A DNA stretch of 64,000 bases, taken from assembly GCF_028583425.1 (NCBI RefSeq), contig NC_072798.1:13146501-13210500 (forward strand), read 5' to 3'. How positions within the stretch are numbered: the first letter of the stretch is position 1; every line of letters starts with the position of its first letter. This DNA is from Eublepharis macularius (Eukaryota; Chordata; Lepidosauria; Squamata; Eublepharidae). Made by a program: the position numbers and the translations under genes. The notes beneath the pieces are model-generated. The model made no database searches. It had not been told where the DNA came from and worked only from the letters and a program-made list of their open reading frames with translations. This document shows, in pieces, positions 1 to 10,170 of the stretch.

Positions 1-596
1 TATGGCCGCTTAGTATACAGGAATCTTAGAGATCACTCGCCCATTTAAGACGGGAAATACATGTATTTACTTTCTGGAAGCATCCCCTGCTATTCTGGGT
101 ACACAACAAACATTGACATATACTGGTAATCTTTGACCTTTTTCAAGGAGATGCTTCAGATCTGCCAGTAAATGTTCACATTTCCCACTGGCCTTCTAAA
201 ATCTAAAGAATTATTGGGGAATGTGTACATTTAACAGGATTGTGACATGCATGGTAACTTATTTGTTCCCACAAGCACAGACCTGAGAAAAACATCCACA
301 GCTTGTATATTTTGGTCATTTCTTTTCCAAATCGCAAAAAAAAAAAAAAAGGAGGGCAGGGTGGAGAGAGATGAAACATTCCCTCCTTTCATCTCTCCTC
401 TCATTTCTTTGATTGATCCAACTAAATGATGGACAAAAGAATCCTTCCAGTCGGTAGCACTTGGACTTTAACTGGATGCACGCCCAAATATGAATCTGAA
501 TGCAAATGCAGTTTATCCACACCTATTTGCCTTGGATTGAATGCCATGCAAAGAGATCTTGGGGTAGACCTGAACTCTATCCTACCACTCAGTTGA
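1..596. other. Unassigned flank, no gene seen
   Basis: No coding exon or repeat family is recognised here. There is an A-run near 336-350. The short open frames on both strands have no recognisable protein content. By gene order this lies downstream of ST8SIA1, which is transcribed leftward. Confidence 0.5.
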
Positions 597-599
597 GCG

Positions 600-722
600 A
601 AGTCTTCCTCCAGTCTAAGAAGCCTTCCTCCAATTTAAGTGTCTCTTCCTCCAAAGGAAGAGCCATTTAATTTGGAGGAGGGATTCCTCTGAGGATGGAT
701 GAAGGCTCCTTGGAGGAAAGAT
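600..722. repeat. Small fold-back repeat
   Basis: Two inverted arms meet around 651-654. The left arm at 627-650 and the right arm at 655-678 are reverse complements with few mismatches (cctccaatttaagtg against a copy near 665-678). Looser homology extends outward through the repeated cttcctcc/ggaggaag blocks. It looks like a miniature fold-back transposon. No TSD could be defined. Confidence 0.55.
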
Positions 723-752
723 GAATCCACCCCAATATCTGTACTGTACTGT

Positions 753-952
753 AGCCCAGGTGAGCCTGACCTCGTTAGATCTCAGAAGCTGTGCAGGGTC
801 GGCCTTGGTTAGTAATCGGATGGGACAACTCCACCGAAGACCAGGGTCGCAGAGGCAGGCAATGGCAGACCACCTCTATTAGTCTCTGGCCATGGAAACC
901 TCAACAGGGTCGCCATAAGTCAGCTATGGCTTGAGGGCACTCTCTACCACCA
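753..952 (+). repeat. 5S rRNA-derived SINE
   Basis: The head matches the internal promoter part of 5S rRNA: gatctcagaagctg, gcagggtcggcctt, ggttagta, then ggatggga. The body continues through agaggcaggcaatggcagacc. It ends in a BovB-like tail (gtcgccataagtcagc) and ctaccaccac. A 5S head with a RTE/BovB-type tail suggests mobilisation by the BovB reverse transcriptase. Related copies are at 26478, 40946, 50395 and 58150. Confidence 0.8.
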
Positions 953-2164
953 CATTCTATTTATCCCATAAAATGCTCAGAGCACATTCTTGGAGGCCAA
1001 TTCCTCTCTTTTATCATCAAGGGGTGCCGAGACCTCGCTCCCCACCCCCGGCTACAGAATGCAATGAGAGGATTTGAATTTGGAAAAAGCAGAGTCATGT
1101 GTTCTGAAACTAATCCCCCTCCCCAATGGTACCCCTCAATTTCCCCCTTCCTCAGCAATCCTTGGCTCTACAAACGAGCAACTGTGAAAGACTACTTGGA
1201 CTCATATTTGCTCATAAAAGCCCCTTTATGCCTCTGCTTGAAGGGAAGCATGACGTTGGCCACTTCCTTTCCTTCAGCTCTGGTGAGGACTTGTACTGCC
1301 ATGATATGTCTTTTGTCACCAATGTTGGCTGACAGCAAGACACCAGCTTTCATGCCCATAACTCAGTCTCTGCTAAGCTGAGGGCAGGGCCAAGGTGCAT
1401 TCTTTAAATACAGGATTTTTCTCTATCGCTTGGGGTCATGTCTCATCTTTAGGTGCTAAAACTGCGCAGGACACCCCACTTACTAAAAACATACCAAGAG
1501 ACAGACAAATAGGGAGCGTCACTACAAAGTTGAGTGTGAAACGAAATTCCAAACGAAGTTGGTGGTTCCTTCTCAAGCGAGAATCTGAAGAATTTTGAGA
1601 GAAAGCCAAAAGATTTAACAAAAAAGAGTTAAATTTCTCATTGGGGTTCCGTACAGTTGTCGCCGCCACAGTTGGTGTAAAGTTTTATTTAAAACAAATT
1701 CATTTGTTCCTCTGTAACAATTGATGAATTTCATGGGAAGCTTCGAGAGGAAGCAAAACACATGTGGAAGGAACAGTTCTTGTCTGTGTACTGGGAATTT
1801 GCTTTTAAAGAGGAGGGGGAGAAGTGAACAAGGAAAACAAAACACCGAGAGAAAGAGGGGATCATGTTGTCTGTACTGCCCTATGTAATGATCAGCCATA
1901 GCTCCTCAGGTCTAAACTCAGTGGCATTAAAACTGCATGCAATTGTATATATTCAGCATCCACATGCTATAATAAACACATCACCAGTTGCCCCTTGTCC
2001 CTCTGGCTTTTTGAAAAATAAGTATTTTATAACTAGGCACCTTTTCAAAATTTTGCCTGTTTGCTTTTCAGGACTCACTCTGATGAAATCACTTCCATGC
2101 TTGGGATAGCGCCCAGAATTTTGACAACTATGCATCATCACAGACTTCCAGAAGAATGGAAATA
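953..2164. other. Unassigned flank
   Basis: Mixed-composition DNA with no recognised exon, RNA gene or repeat. Open frames such as the minus frame at 1615-1899 lack any family signature. The far 3' UTR of ST8SIA1 reaching here cannot be excluded, but nothing in the sequence shows it. Confidence 0.45.
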
Positions 2165-2375
2165 GGTTTGCCAGCTCCGAGTTGAGAAAATCCTGGAGAT
2201 TTGGGTGTGGAGTCTGAGGAGGGCAGGCTTTGGTGAGGGTAGGGGCCTCATCAGGGTATAACACTAATTCCACCCTCCAAAGCAGCCATTTTCTCCAGGG
2301 GAACTGATCTCTGTTGCCAGGAGAATAGTTGTAATTCCTGGAAATCATCAGTCTCCAGGATATGTTAGACAAAGG
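2165..2375 (-). mobile_element. hAT-3 type non-autonomous element, diverged
   Basis: Read on the minus strand it carries the hAT-3 core: gagatcagttcccctggag, then the block matching atggctgctttggagggtgg, as in the copies at 24414 and 50783. The ends are eroded, so TIRs and TSD are not readable. It is oriented opposite to the 24414 copy. Confidence 0.65.
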
Positions 2376-2596
2376 ATAGGCTGACTTTGGGCAGCAGAAT
2401 GGACTACAGACCACGAAGTCTAATAAACGACATGTGAAGTTTTAATAAAGATCCTTTGGGGTGTTTTCCATTCCTTGATTTGGTGCCACCGGCCAAGAAT
2501 TAGGGCTGGCCACCTCTAACTAACTACAACTGATTGGAGAGTGGGGCTCTATGGTATCACACCCCTGCTGAGCTCCCCTCTTCCCAAATCCACCCT

Positions 2597-4275
2597 CCCG
2601 GGTTGAATCCACATTCACCCATTACCCGCATGTTTATCGGATATCTTCCGTTTGCCTCCAATCCGTGATTTTTTCCTCTTCGTTCACATCCCTGCTTCCA
2701 ATCCGCCTTTCTCGCGCGTCCCTCCAGTCACACGGCCGCTCGAAAACTGCTTTTTTGGGCGGGACCTTTTTTCCCCGCCCATTTTTTAAAAAAATTTTTG
2801 AGCTCACTTTTCCGTTATTTCGATCTTGTGTTATAAAGAAACATCATTGAAGATAATGATGCCTCTCTTTCCCCCACTGACAGCACTGATGGCTCTTCCG
2901 TTTCTTTTTTGGAAATTTTGAAGCATGCGGGAAGCTTTCGTGGGCATTTCCTATGCAGGACAGTTCAGTGCTCGAATTTTACTGAAGTTTCACAAAGCCA
3001 AGCTTTGGGAGGGTTCAGGCCGGTCAGTCACTTTGGATGAAGAGGCTGGTTTGAAAGGTGGTTTGAAAGGTGCAGTTTGAAAGGCTGGTATGAAAGGTGC
3101 GGGTTGCATGTCTGTGCGAGTGGAGCGTGCCAAGACGCCACCCAGCCGTCCGCTCCCCCTTCCCCCCTCTCCAAGACTGGAGCGGCAGCGCCTGCGGGGT
3201 CAAGCCGGCTTGGTGGCCAGAGGGCCGTTTACCCCAAGGGGGGAAGGCTGCGCCCCCTCCCCTCCCGCGGACCGCCGCGCTGATGGGCGACCTCGCAGGG
3301 GCAGGCACCCCACGAGCTGGGCCTCTGCGTGGCGAGCGCCTGAGCCGGAGCGCCCACAGTGGAGAGGGCGCCTCACAGCGCAGCGCATCCTCGCCCCCCG
3401 GCAGCGCAGCACTGGCTCACTGCAGAGAGAGGCTTGGAGGGACGCGGCTGTCTCCTCGGCCGGCATCCCCGGCCCGCCGCCGCCCGCTTCTCTCGGCAGC
3501 AGTTTTTAAAATCCCTGTTCGTCTTCAGCCCCCCTCCGCAGATGTGCCAGCCCACGGGCCAAGCCACCTTTGCTGTCCCGGCAGCCCCCGCAAGCCCTGC
3601 CATTCGGCTCAGCTGGGGATGCCTCAGCCAGTCCCTTCTCCGCTCTGAGCCGGGAGCCTCCAGCTGCGCCCGGGCTTCGACTCGGTCTGCCGGGCACCTT
3701 CTTGACCCCGGCGGGAGAGGAGGCGAGCGATGAGCCCGCCGGCTTCCCAGCGCCTCCAGCCCCGCCGCTGGGGCGGCCCTCGGCAGCGACTGTTTTCCTT
3801 ATTTTGAATGATTGATTCACTGTAATTTCGATATTACAGTAATATAAAATAAAAAAATAAAAAACAGTTAAAAAGGAAGTTTTGCGAGTCCGTTCTGAGG
3901 ATGGATTCACCCCAAAATGATTTTTCAAACTACCAGATTTGATTCAGAAACAGCATAATCAATAAATCCAATGCTATGAAGTCAAAAACAGTCTTTTGCA
4001 GACTACGGAGCACTTGCAAGTTGAATCAGCCAATAGGAACTCTCGGAACGGCCGGAGAGACAGGAAGGGGGGGTGGTTTTTAAAAAAACCGCGTAAATTG
4101 CGCATTGGACCGTTCACGGCCACCGTGAAACTCCCGTTGAAAAACTGTGACCACATATTCGGGAGAAATGCGAATGAAATGCGTCTGTTTAATGAGGTGA
4201 TGTGACCGGCACTCGGGATTGCGGGGAGAATGCGGGGAAAACGCGGAAAAAAAGAAGTAATGTGGATTTGGCCCT
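2597..4275. mobile_element. Possible DNA transposon with TIRs enclosing a CpG island
   Basis: The left end near 2600 (gggttgaatccacatt) and the inverted right end near 4260-4275 (gggccaaatccacatt on the minus strand) match over about 16 bp with 3 differences. Both are followed by CG-rich sub-terminal DNA with similar words (acccgcat, tccgttt / ccccgcat, tccgcgt). This suggests terminal inverted repeats about 1.7 kb apart. No transposase frame is seen, so the element would be non-autonomous. A clear TSD is not visible, and two independent fragments remain possible. Confidence 0.4.
3080..3800. promoter_or_regulatory. CpG island, function unknown
   Basis: About 700 bp is strongly GC-rich with dense CpG (for example cccgcggaccgccgcgctg near 3263), in sharp contrast to AT-rich DNA on both sides. 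Long frames are open on both strands (plus 3097-3648, minus 3506-3928). That is expected from high GC and low stop frequency, and none reads as a known protein. It could be a promoter or first exon, a distal regulatory island, or GC-rich cargo of the putative transposon that encloses it. Confidence 0.55.
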
Positions 4276-5884
4276 GGTCTCTATCCCCAAATCTTAAGGC
4301 ATTTCCCAACCTGGAGTTAGCAACCCTACCTAGTATTGGCCCAACTTGACATGTTATCTCCTACGAACTTCCAATCTTTTGTGAAGTCCCCTCTCTCTGA
4401 AAGGGCTTCTTCGTGGATTTAAGTTGAGGAAAGTTTCAGGTGGGTAGCTATGTTGGTCTGGAGTAGAAAAGCAAGATTCAGCACTACCAGACCTGGATCT
4501 TGCTCTTAAGATGAGGAAGTCAGTCTATGGGCACCTTCCTTTGACTGTCCATACTTTTTCTCTACTGAAATGGAATGTCTGCAAGTTATAGAAGCGCATA
4601 TGAATCGCAGCAGGTATGGAACTCTGGATAAGAGCTCAATGGTGTGGAACCAGTAAAGATAGGAGAGAAATGGCATGCCAGAGCAGTCATTTCATTTGGT
4701 CCTGATTGTTCTAGAGTACACAAGACCTTTTGCCCATTCACCACCTCTTTGTAGATCAAGGAATCGGCCACTGTGAGCGCCACATTGGACTGATTCTATG
4801 CCAAGTTTGCCAAATGTAACAATAAGTTCATAGAACGAGGAGACAAAAAAAAAAAGAACTAGTGGATACAAGAGCCATGATCCAGAGACCCATGTGTATG
4901 CAAGTACATTGGTTCACCTGCACACATGGTGTACCTTGCCTTCTAGCAGCAAGGTACACCATGTGTACCTTGTGTCGTACTCAGTATCCAGCTTGAGAGG
5001 CTTCCAGCCTCCAAGACTGCCTTACAAGCCTCACTGTGTGTACATCCCACACCACACCGGGGGCCTCTGGATGCCGGCCAAGAACCACAACTGAAGTTAA
5101 TTGTCCATTCAAGTCTCCCCATCCCATAACTTATTTATTTCTTAAAAGAAAAAAAAAGTGAAACATTTCCTTTATGAAGAGTCTAGGATCCTGTAATTCC
5201 TGAGTAATAGCCAAAAATAAAAAAAAGACTTTAGGGGGTGGGAAACCCAGAGCAGACATAAAAATGAGATCCTTATATAATTGGATGGTTGCAATGAAAA
5301 TAACAGCATGATCTAAGCCTCCAACATTTCATTTTTATGTTTCATTTGCCCTGTAATTTCTTAAAAGCAACCCTCAGGGGCTGTTTTATGTTCCTAACAA
5401 TTCCTTGGCCCAGAGATGATGAAAAAATTAAGTTGTGGATGACAATCCAGAAGGAAAACATATTAACTACTCTAATAAAAATATAGCCTCTCAAGTAGAA
5501 GGAGATTGGAAGATTTTTTCATGGTCATTTTGAAACATTTGGCCATTGTCCAAAACATCTACATTCAAAAACTTAACTTTTCTGTTCCACAAAGGGTGAA
5601 ACCAATTTCACTCTCATTTTTTTGACATGGTGACATCAACTTGGATTACAGTTGCCATGGAGATTATGATATCAATGGGATCATATAATTCCGCCCCCCA
5701 CCCCCACAAGTTCTCACTACTCTGGATTTTGGTTCAACAAGGGCTTTGAAGACACTGCAATACATGATCCAGAAATGGTGCTCCAAGAAAAACCACATGA
5801 TGCGTTCTCCTTTTTGTTTTCTTTTTTGTCAACGTGGTTTCACTTCGGCACATCAGAACTGAACCATGAGTACATAACAACAGC
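4276..5884. other. Mostly unassigned; hAT-3 scrap and hairpin
   Basis: 4296-4329 resembles a hAT-3 terminus (cctggagttagcaacccta). 4436-4500 resembles an IR-1 fragment. The rest shows no exon. AT-rich stretches at 5100-5600 look like ordinary non-coding DNA. Confidence 0.4.
4922..4966. repeat. Perfect 18-bp hairpin
   Basis: An arm at 4922-4939 (acacatggtgtaccttgc) is followed by a 9-nt loop and its exact reverse complement at 4949-4966. The next bases repeat part of the arm again (gtaccttgtg). This may be a small palindromic duplication. No surrounding precursor-like pairing beyond 18 bp was seen. Confidence 0.7.
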
Positions 5885-6015
5885 CAGGCTGAATCAGACC
5901 AAGGGTCTATCAAATCTAGCATTCTATTTCCAAACGTGGCCAGTCAGATATCTAACAAGGAGGACCTGCTGGCAACAGCCCTCCCCAACTAAGTACTCTT
6001 GGATATGGAGGAAAC
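5885..6015 (-). mobile_element. CR1-like LINE 3' fragment
   Basis: The segment has the layout gaatcagaccaagggtc, then a tttccaaacgtggccag block. Amniote CR1-like 3' ends read this way on the reverse strand. It resembles 41120-41180 in this window. It is short and diverged, with no coding part. Confidence 0.5.
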
Positions 6016-6039
6016 CGGTCTAAAGTCTTCACTTAAAAA

Positions 6040-6345
6040 AAAGTAAAGGTAAGAGTAGTCCCCTGTGCAAGCACCGAGTCATTACTGACCCATGGGGGAA
6101 CATCGCATCATGACGTATTCTTGGCAGACTTTTGTTATGGGGTGGTTTGCCATTGCCTTCTCCAGTCATCTACACTTTACCTCCAGAAAACTGGGTACTC
6201 ATTTTACCAACCTTGGAAGGATGGAAGCCTGAGTCAACCTTGAGCCGGCTACCTGAACCCGGCTTCCGCCAGGATTGAACTCAGGTTGTGAGCAGAGCTT
6301 GGGCTGCAGTACTGCAGTTTACCACTCTGCCACTTAGTCTCCGCT
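6040..6345 (-). repeat. SINE-A (tRNA-derived SINE)
   Basis: Reverse-oriented. The tRNA-like head lies at the right, with box-B-like gttcaatcctgg on the minus strand near 6270 and a degraded box-A region near 6330. The left end holds the conserved tail reading gtagtcccctgtgcaagcac on the plus strand. Two closer-to-consensus copies are at 23376 and 54226. It resembles abundant squamate tRNA SINEs; the exact family name is not asserted. Confidence 0.8.
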
Positions 6346-6347
6346 TA

Positions 6348-6640
6348 GAATCATAGAATTGGAAGGGGTCTTACAGACCATGTAGTCCAACCCTCTGCCC
6401 AATGCAGGAACAGTCTAAAGCATCCCCAACAAAGATTTGTCCAGCTGCTCCTTGAAGACTGGCGATGAGGAGGAACCCACCACATCTCTAGGCAGCTGAT
6501 TCCACTGCTGAATTACTCTTAACATGAAGACGTTTGGCCTAACATCCAGCCGGAACCTTCCCTCCTGTAGCTTAAACCCATTGCTTCAAATCCTGCTTGA
6601 GGAACACTGTTCCGCTTGAAGAAACAGTGTGCCCATGCAA
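6348..6640 (-). mobile_element. CR1 LINE 3' UTR fragment
   Basis: Begins gaatcatagaattggaagg, the reverse complement of the typical CR1 3' terminus (compare ccaactctgtgattctgtga at the 25440 end of the plus-strand copy). It continues through gtccaaccctctgcc and gattccactgctgaa. Non-coding and 5'-truncated. Confidence 0.75.
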
Positions 6641-7069
6641 AATAATTACATTCAATTTCATCTCAAGTCCTTTCACTGTATATTTAGCTATCTTGTGGGT
6701 TTCATTCATTGCTAACTGAGGACCAATTTTCGTATTTTTTTGTGCTCAAATATGAAACACACACCCCACTTCACATCGAAAGGCACAGGCATGGGCAATT
6801 ATATGTGTAAATCTTTAAAAAAAAATTGTAAGAGATGGCAATGAAAAAATCAGGCCAGACTTAATTTTATACAAGTATTTTCCAATTAATGTGGTGTTCG
6901 TATATTTTGGAGGCATATCCAAGTACATAAAAGTGAAAATTGGTTCTCTGGCATTACACAAAACAAAGGGCAGGATTGCGACTGACGGCCAACCTGCACA
7001 TTCAGAAAAAGGAGGCGGTACCGTCTTTCTTGGGGATGTACCACTTCACCATGTGGACAGGAGACTATA
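6641..7069. other. Unassigned
   Basis: AT-rich sequence without a recognised repeat or frame. Confidence 0.4.
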
Positions 7070-7155
7070 AGTGAAATCCTAAGCAGAGTTACTCGAGTCT
7101 AAGCCCACTGAAGTAAATGGGCTTATACTGGAGTAACTCTGCTTAGGATTTCACT
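7070..7155. mobile_element. 86-bp palindromic MITE
   Basis: The left half starts gtgaaatcctaagcagagtt. The right half is its reverse complement, ending aactctgcttaggatttcac, with the centre near 7112. It is almost entirely terminal inverted repeat. A second copy with the same layout is at 56301-56383. It directly abuts the TSD of the hAT-2 element at 7161. Confidence 0.75.
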
Positions 7156-7160
7156 GTATG

Positions 7161-7607
7161 CAGGGCTCATTTCGTAGAAAAAGAACTGGAGGAACTTATT
7201 AGCATAACTCATTAGCATAACTCATTAGCATATGCCACGCCCCTTGCCATCACCAGAAGTGTGTCATTAATATAACTGATTTGCTTATGCCACACCCCCT
7301 GACATCACCTATTCTGGCTGTTTTGGACCCAATCCTGGCCATTCAGGGCCGAAATTGGGCCCAAAATGGCAAAAGGGGCTGAAAATGGCTGAAAAGGGGC
7401 CCAAAATGGTCAGGATTGGGCCACTGATGAGCGGGAGAGTGATCTACCTCCCGTCAGAGGCCCGATCTGGGCCGTTTTGGCCCCAATCCAGGCAGAAACG
7501 GGCCCAAAATGGCCAAGAGTCAGGTGGGTGGGGCCACCTGACATGTGACCTCTTTGGGGAAGTGCCGGAACTGCGTTCCTGTGCATTCCCCCTTGAAATG
7601 AGCCCTG
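7161..7607. mobile_element. hAT-2 non-autonomous element
   Basis: The TIRs are cagggctcatttc at 7161 and gaaatgagccctg ending at 7607. They are flanked by a perfect 8-bp duplication, actgtatg, at 7153-7160 and 7608-7615. An 8-bp TSD with a CAGGG terminus indicates the hAT superfamily. The interior has short runs of ggcccaaaatgg in both orientations and encodes no transposase, so it would depend on an enzyme supplied elsewhere. Sister copies are at 12448 and 27172. Confidence 0.9.
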
Positions 7608-7615
7608 ACTGTATG

Positions 7616-8889
7616 TGAATGAATGCTCCTCTATATTAAAAGAAACTGCTCTGCCCCTAGAAAGGAGCACGTCACGAGGAAACATTTTATCTTAGCAACG
7701 CTTTCCTGTATTCTGAAGTGATAAAAATATGCATGGATTTTTAGGGCCACTTCGGCTATGTTGGCTGCTGATAGTAAACTCACCAGTACTGTAACCACCC
7801 TTGGCTTTTTCAAACACCTGTTAGTTACATCCTCATGTGGCCTTTTTTTCTTTTTGTTGCCAGTTAAAAACCTTACGAGTATGCTAAAAACACAGTTTAT
7901 GTGTCTGGTACTCAGATCTATATGCTTCTCCACAGTAATAACCTCCAAGGGACCCCTGAAGGCATCCTACACCCAAATTTCACTATTTCTAATATTTCAG
8001 GACATCAGCAATAAAAGTAATACATTCTGGCATACAGCAGAATATTTTCCAGTGACTTTTCCAGCATTAAAGAAGAGGATAAAAAGGGGTGAATTGTTTT
8101 TGTGCTGGCACTCACAGCCCCCAACAGCTAGGCAAGTACCAGTTTTCCCCATAACAGCCTCTTCTTGTTTCTGGACTACTGCCATAGGGACAGTCAGATC
8201 AGGCTATGTGGTCACGTTAGGAAGCCAATTCAGGGTGAGGACAGGTGGCGCTGCCCTCCCTCTGAATGGTTGCCCCATTGCAAGCACTTTCACCCCCTGT
8301 TCCCAGCCCCTGAAATCTGCTAAAAATGTCATGGGGGCAAAAATGTTTGCAGGCCACACACACAAAAAACACAGATGTGACCCTTTGGTTTAAAACTATC
8401 CTGGTGTTCTTACCTGGAGTTTTTTCTTACCAAGTTTGGCTCAGTTTGAAGTTTCTTGTCATTTTATTCCAAGCCTAACTGTAGTTTTAACTGGATAACT
8501 CGTATGCATAATACTGCCAGCATATAGTTATTGCATTTCAACATTCTATCTGTCAGAAAATAATACTACAGTGAGACTCCAACTTTGGAGGATCTCAGCC
8601 CATTTCACATTGGTCCCTGTAATTGAGTGTATTCAGAGCTCCAAACTAGAACAGCGGTGCACATTTGCAAAGATTTGAGATTCAGAATTTCCAGTTTTCC
8701 CATTCTGAATGCAATGCAGAGTTTCCAAACTGAATTTACATTCTGAATGTGAAAGTTGTCCCCTGACACTTAAAATGTGAATGCTTTAGGCATCATGTAT
8801 CATCAGATGTCAAAGACAGAGATTAAATTTAACAAAACTTCAGCAAACACTGTGAATAATCAGATAATCTCTCTCTATATATATATACA
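7616..8889. other. Unassigned; possibly ST8SIA1 3' UTR
   Basis: No repeat is recognised. A 211-codon plus-strand frame at 7758-8393 exists but has no recognisable domain and opposes the gene direction, so I treat it as chance. On the minus strand AATAAA occurs at 8463-8468. Confidence 0.35.
8463..8468 (-). terminator. Candidate distal polyadenylation signal
   Basis: TTTATT on the plus strand gives AATAAA in the ST8SIA1 sense, about 2.7 kb past the stop codon. A hAT-1 element (8890-9206) would then lie inside the 3' UTR. A single hexamer is weak evidence. Confidence 0.2.
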
Positions 8890-9206
8890 CAGGGCTTTTT
8901 TCAGCTGGAACGTGGTGGAACAGAGTTCTGGCACCTCTTGAAAATGGTCACATGGCCTGTGGCCCCGCCCCCTGATCTCCAGACAGAGGGGAGTTTAGAT
9001 TGCCCTCCACGCCGCTGGCAACCTCAACTCCCCTCTGTCTGGAGATCAGGGGGCGGGGCCACCAGCCATGTGACCATTTTCACCGAGGGCAATTTAAACT
9101 TTAAAAAACTCCCCCCTTGTTCCAGCTGACCCAAAGTGATGTCATTGTGTGGTCCTGAGTTCCACCACTGAGTTCCACCAGCTCTTTTCCCAGAAAAAAA
9201 GCCCTG
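8890..9206. mobile_element. hAT-1 non-autonomous element with inverted core
   Basis: The TIRs are cagggctttttt at 8890 and aaaaaaagccctg ending at 9206. Flanks are tatataca at 8882-8889 and tatatata at 9207-9214 (7 of 8 match, but low complexity). The core contains a long inverted pair: gatctccagacagagggg near 8978 and cccctctgtctggagatc near 9031. The short open frames here are mirror images of one another and are not genes. Copies are at 15206, 22519, 49184 and 51254. Confidence 0.88.
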
Positions 9207-9214
9207 TATATATA

Positions 9215-9724
9215 TAGGAGAGGAGAACTTTGAGAATAATTTCGAGGAAGGCAATTTCCCCCCACCTTCTACTCTTGTCTTCAGCACGTTTCAGTGAAAT
9301 AAGCCCTTAGCACTCTCTTTGTGCTAGGGGGTCAAAAGAGAGGCGTTAGCATGACCCATTTAAGAAATTCTCCTGTGCAAGCTCCACTGAAATGAATGGT
9401 AGTTGTGCAAGAGCCTTTGCCACCCATTTTGACTAGAATTGTTGAGGGGATCAGGAAGACAGTCATCTTGGGCTCAGTACACGCACCACACTGTCCATTG
9501 TAGCTGGTTTAAAAAACTGATCTGTTGCTGGTTGCTAAAGAACTGAGATCAGTAAGAGTAGAATTAACTACAAAATATGTTCAAGATCAGGCAGCATTGA
9601 CCTGGGTTAGAAAAAAGTTAATTCTAAAGAGACATTAACCACAAATGAAGTTGTCTCTGTTACTACAGCTCTCCAGGGTCTCAAGCAGAGGTTGCTTTTC
9701 TAACCCTGCTAATTTACTAGAGGC
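9215..9724. other. Unassigned
   Basis: No recognised repeat or exon. It may be part of the ST8SIA1 3' UTR or flank. Confidence 0.35.
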
Positions 9725-9965
9725 TCACTGAACTGCCTGAAGTAGGCTGAGCCTGGCAACTGGCAGGAGGTTTGGAGGTGGGGACATGGTGGAGGCATCA
9801 TCGTGAGCGTGATGATGTCACTTCATGGGGAAACCTGTAAGTGATGATGGATAGCTCTAGGAATCACCGGAAACTCTATGATTTACCATAGAGTTTCTGG
9901 AGATTCCTAAAGCCACCCACCGTCACTTGAAGTGACATCGTCATGCTTGTGATGATACTCTTTTT
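9725..9965. repeat. IR-2 fold-back repeat
   Basis: The centre holds inverted arms gaaactctatg (about 9870) and catagagtttc (about 9888). Outer arms carry gatgtcacttc / gaagtgacatc. The same arrangement appears at 18255-18350 and, more diverged, at 14424, 26780 and 48341. Confidence 0.55.
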
Positions 9966-10039
9966 AAAATTCCCTCCTCCTGCCACTGCTCCAAGCAATG
10001 ACAGCTCAGGGCAGGGGATCCCCACCCCCATCGTTGGCT

Positions 10040-10170
10040 GACATATTGAACATATGAAGCTGTCGTATTGAATCAGATGATTGGTCCGTCTATTGTCTAC
10101 TCTTGCTGGAAGTAGCTCCCCAAGGTTTCAGGCAGAAGTCTTTCTCAGTGCTTCTACCTGGGATCCTTCC
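10040..10170 (-). repeat. SINE-D 3' part, reverse
   Basis: Reads gaacatatgaagctgtc, then gaatcagatgattggtcc and ggtttcaggcagaagtcttt. This is the reverse complement of the SINE-D tail seen forward at 20481-20620. The tRNA head is missing on this side. Confidence 0.6.

Noticed and set aside
2657..2760. Core promoter for a gene at the CpG island
   Set aside because: No TATA/Inr arrangement with a following coding exon could be identified.
3090..3928. Long frames on both strands in the CpG island
   Set aside because: High GC lowers stop frequency. Frames overlap on both strands, with no recognisable protein and low-complexity P/R/A composition.
6040..6345. Possible functional tRNA gene at the SINE-A heads
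   Set aside because: The box A/B regions are in a conserved dispersed repeat with a long non-tRNA tail and decayed acceptor pairing.
7758..8393. 211-codon plus-strand frame
   Set aside because: No recognisable family, no codon pattern or splice evidence, and it runs antisense within the likely ST8SIA1 downstream region.
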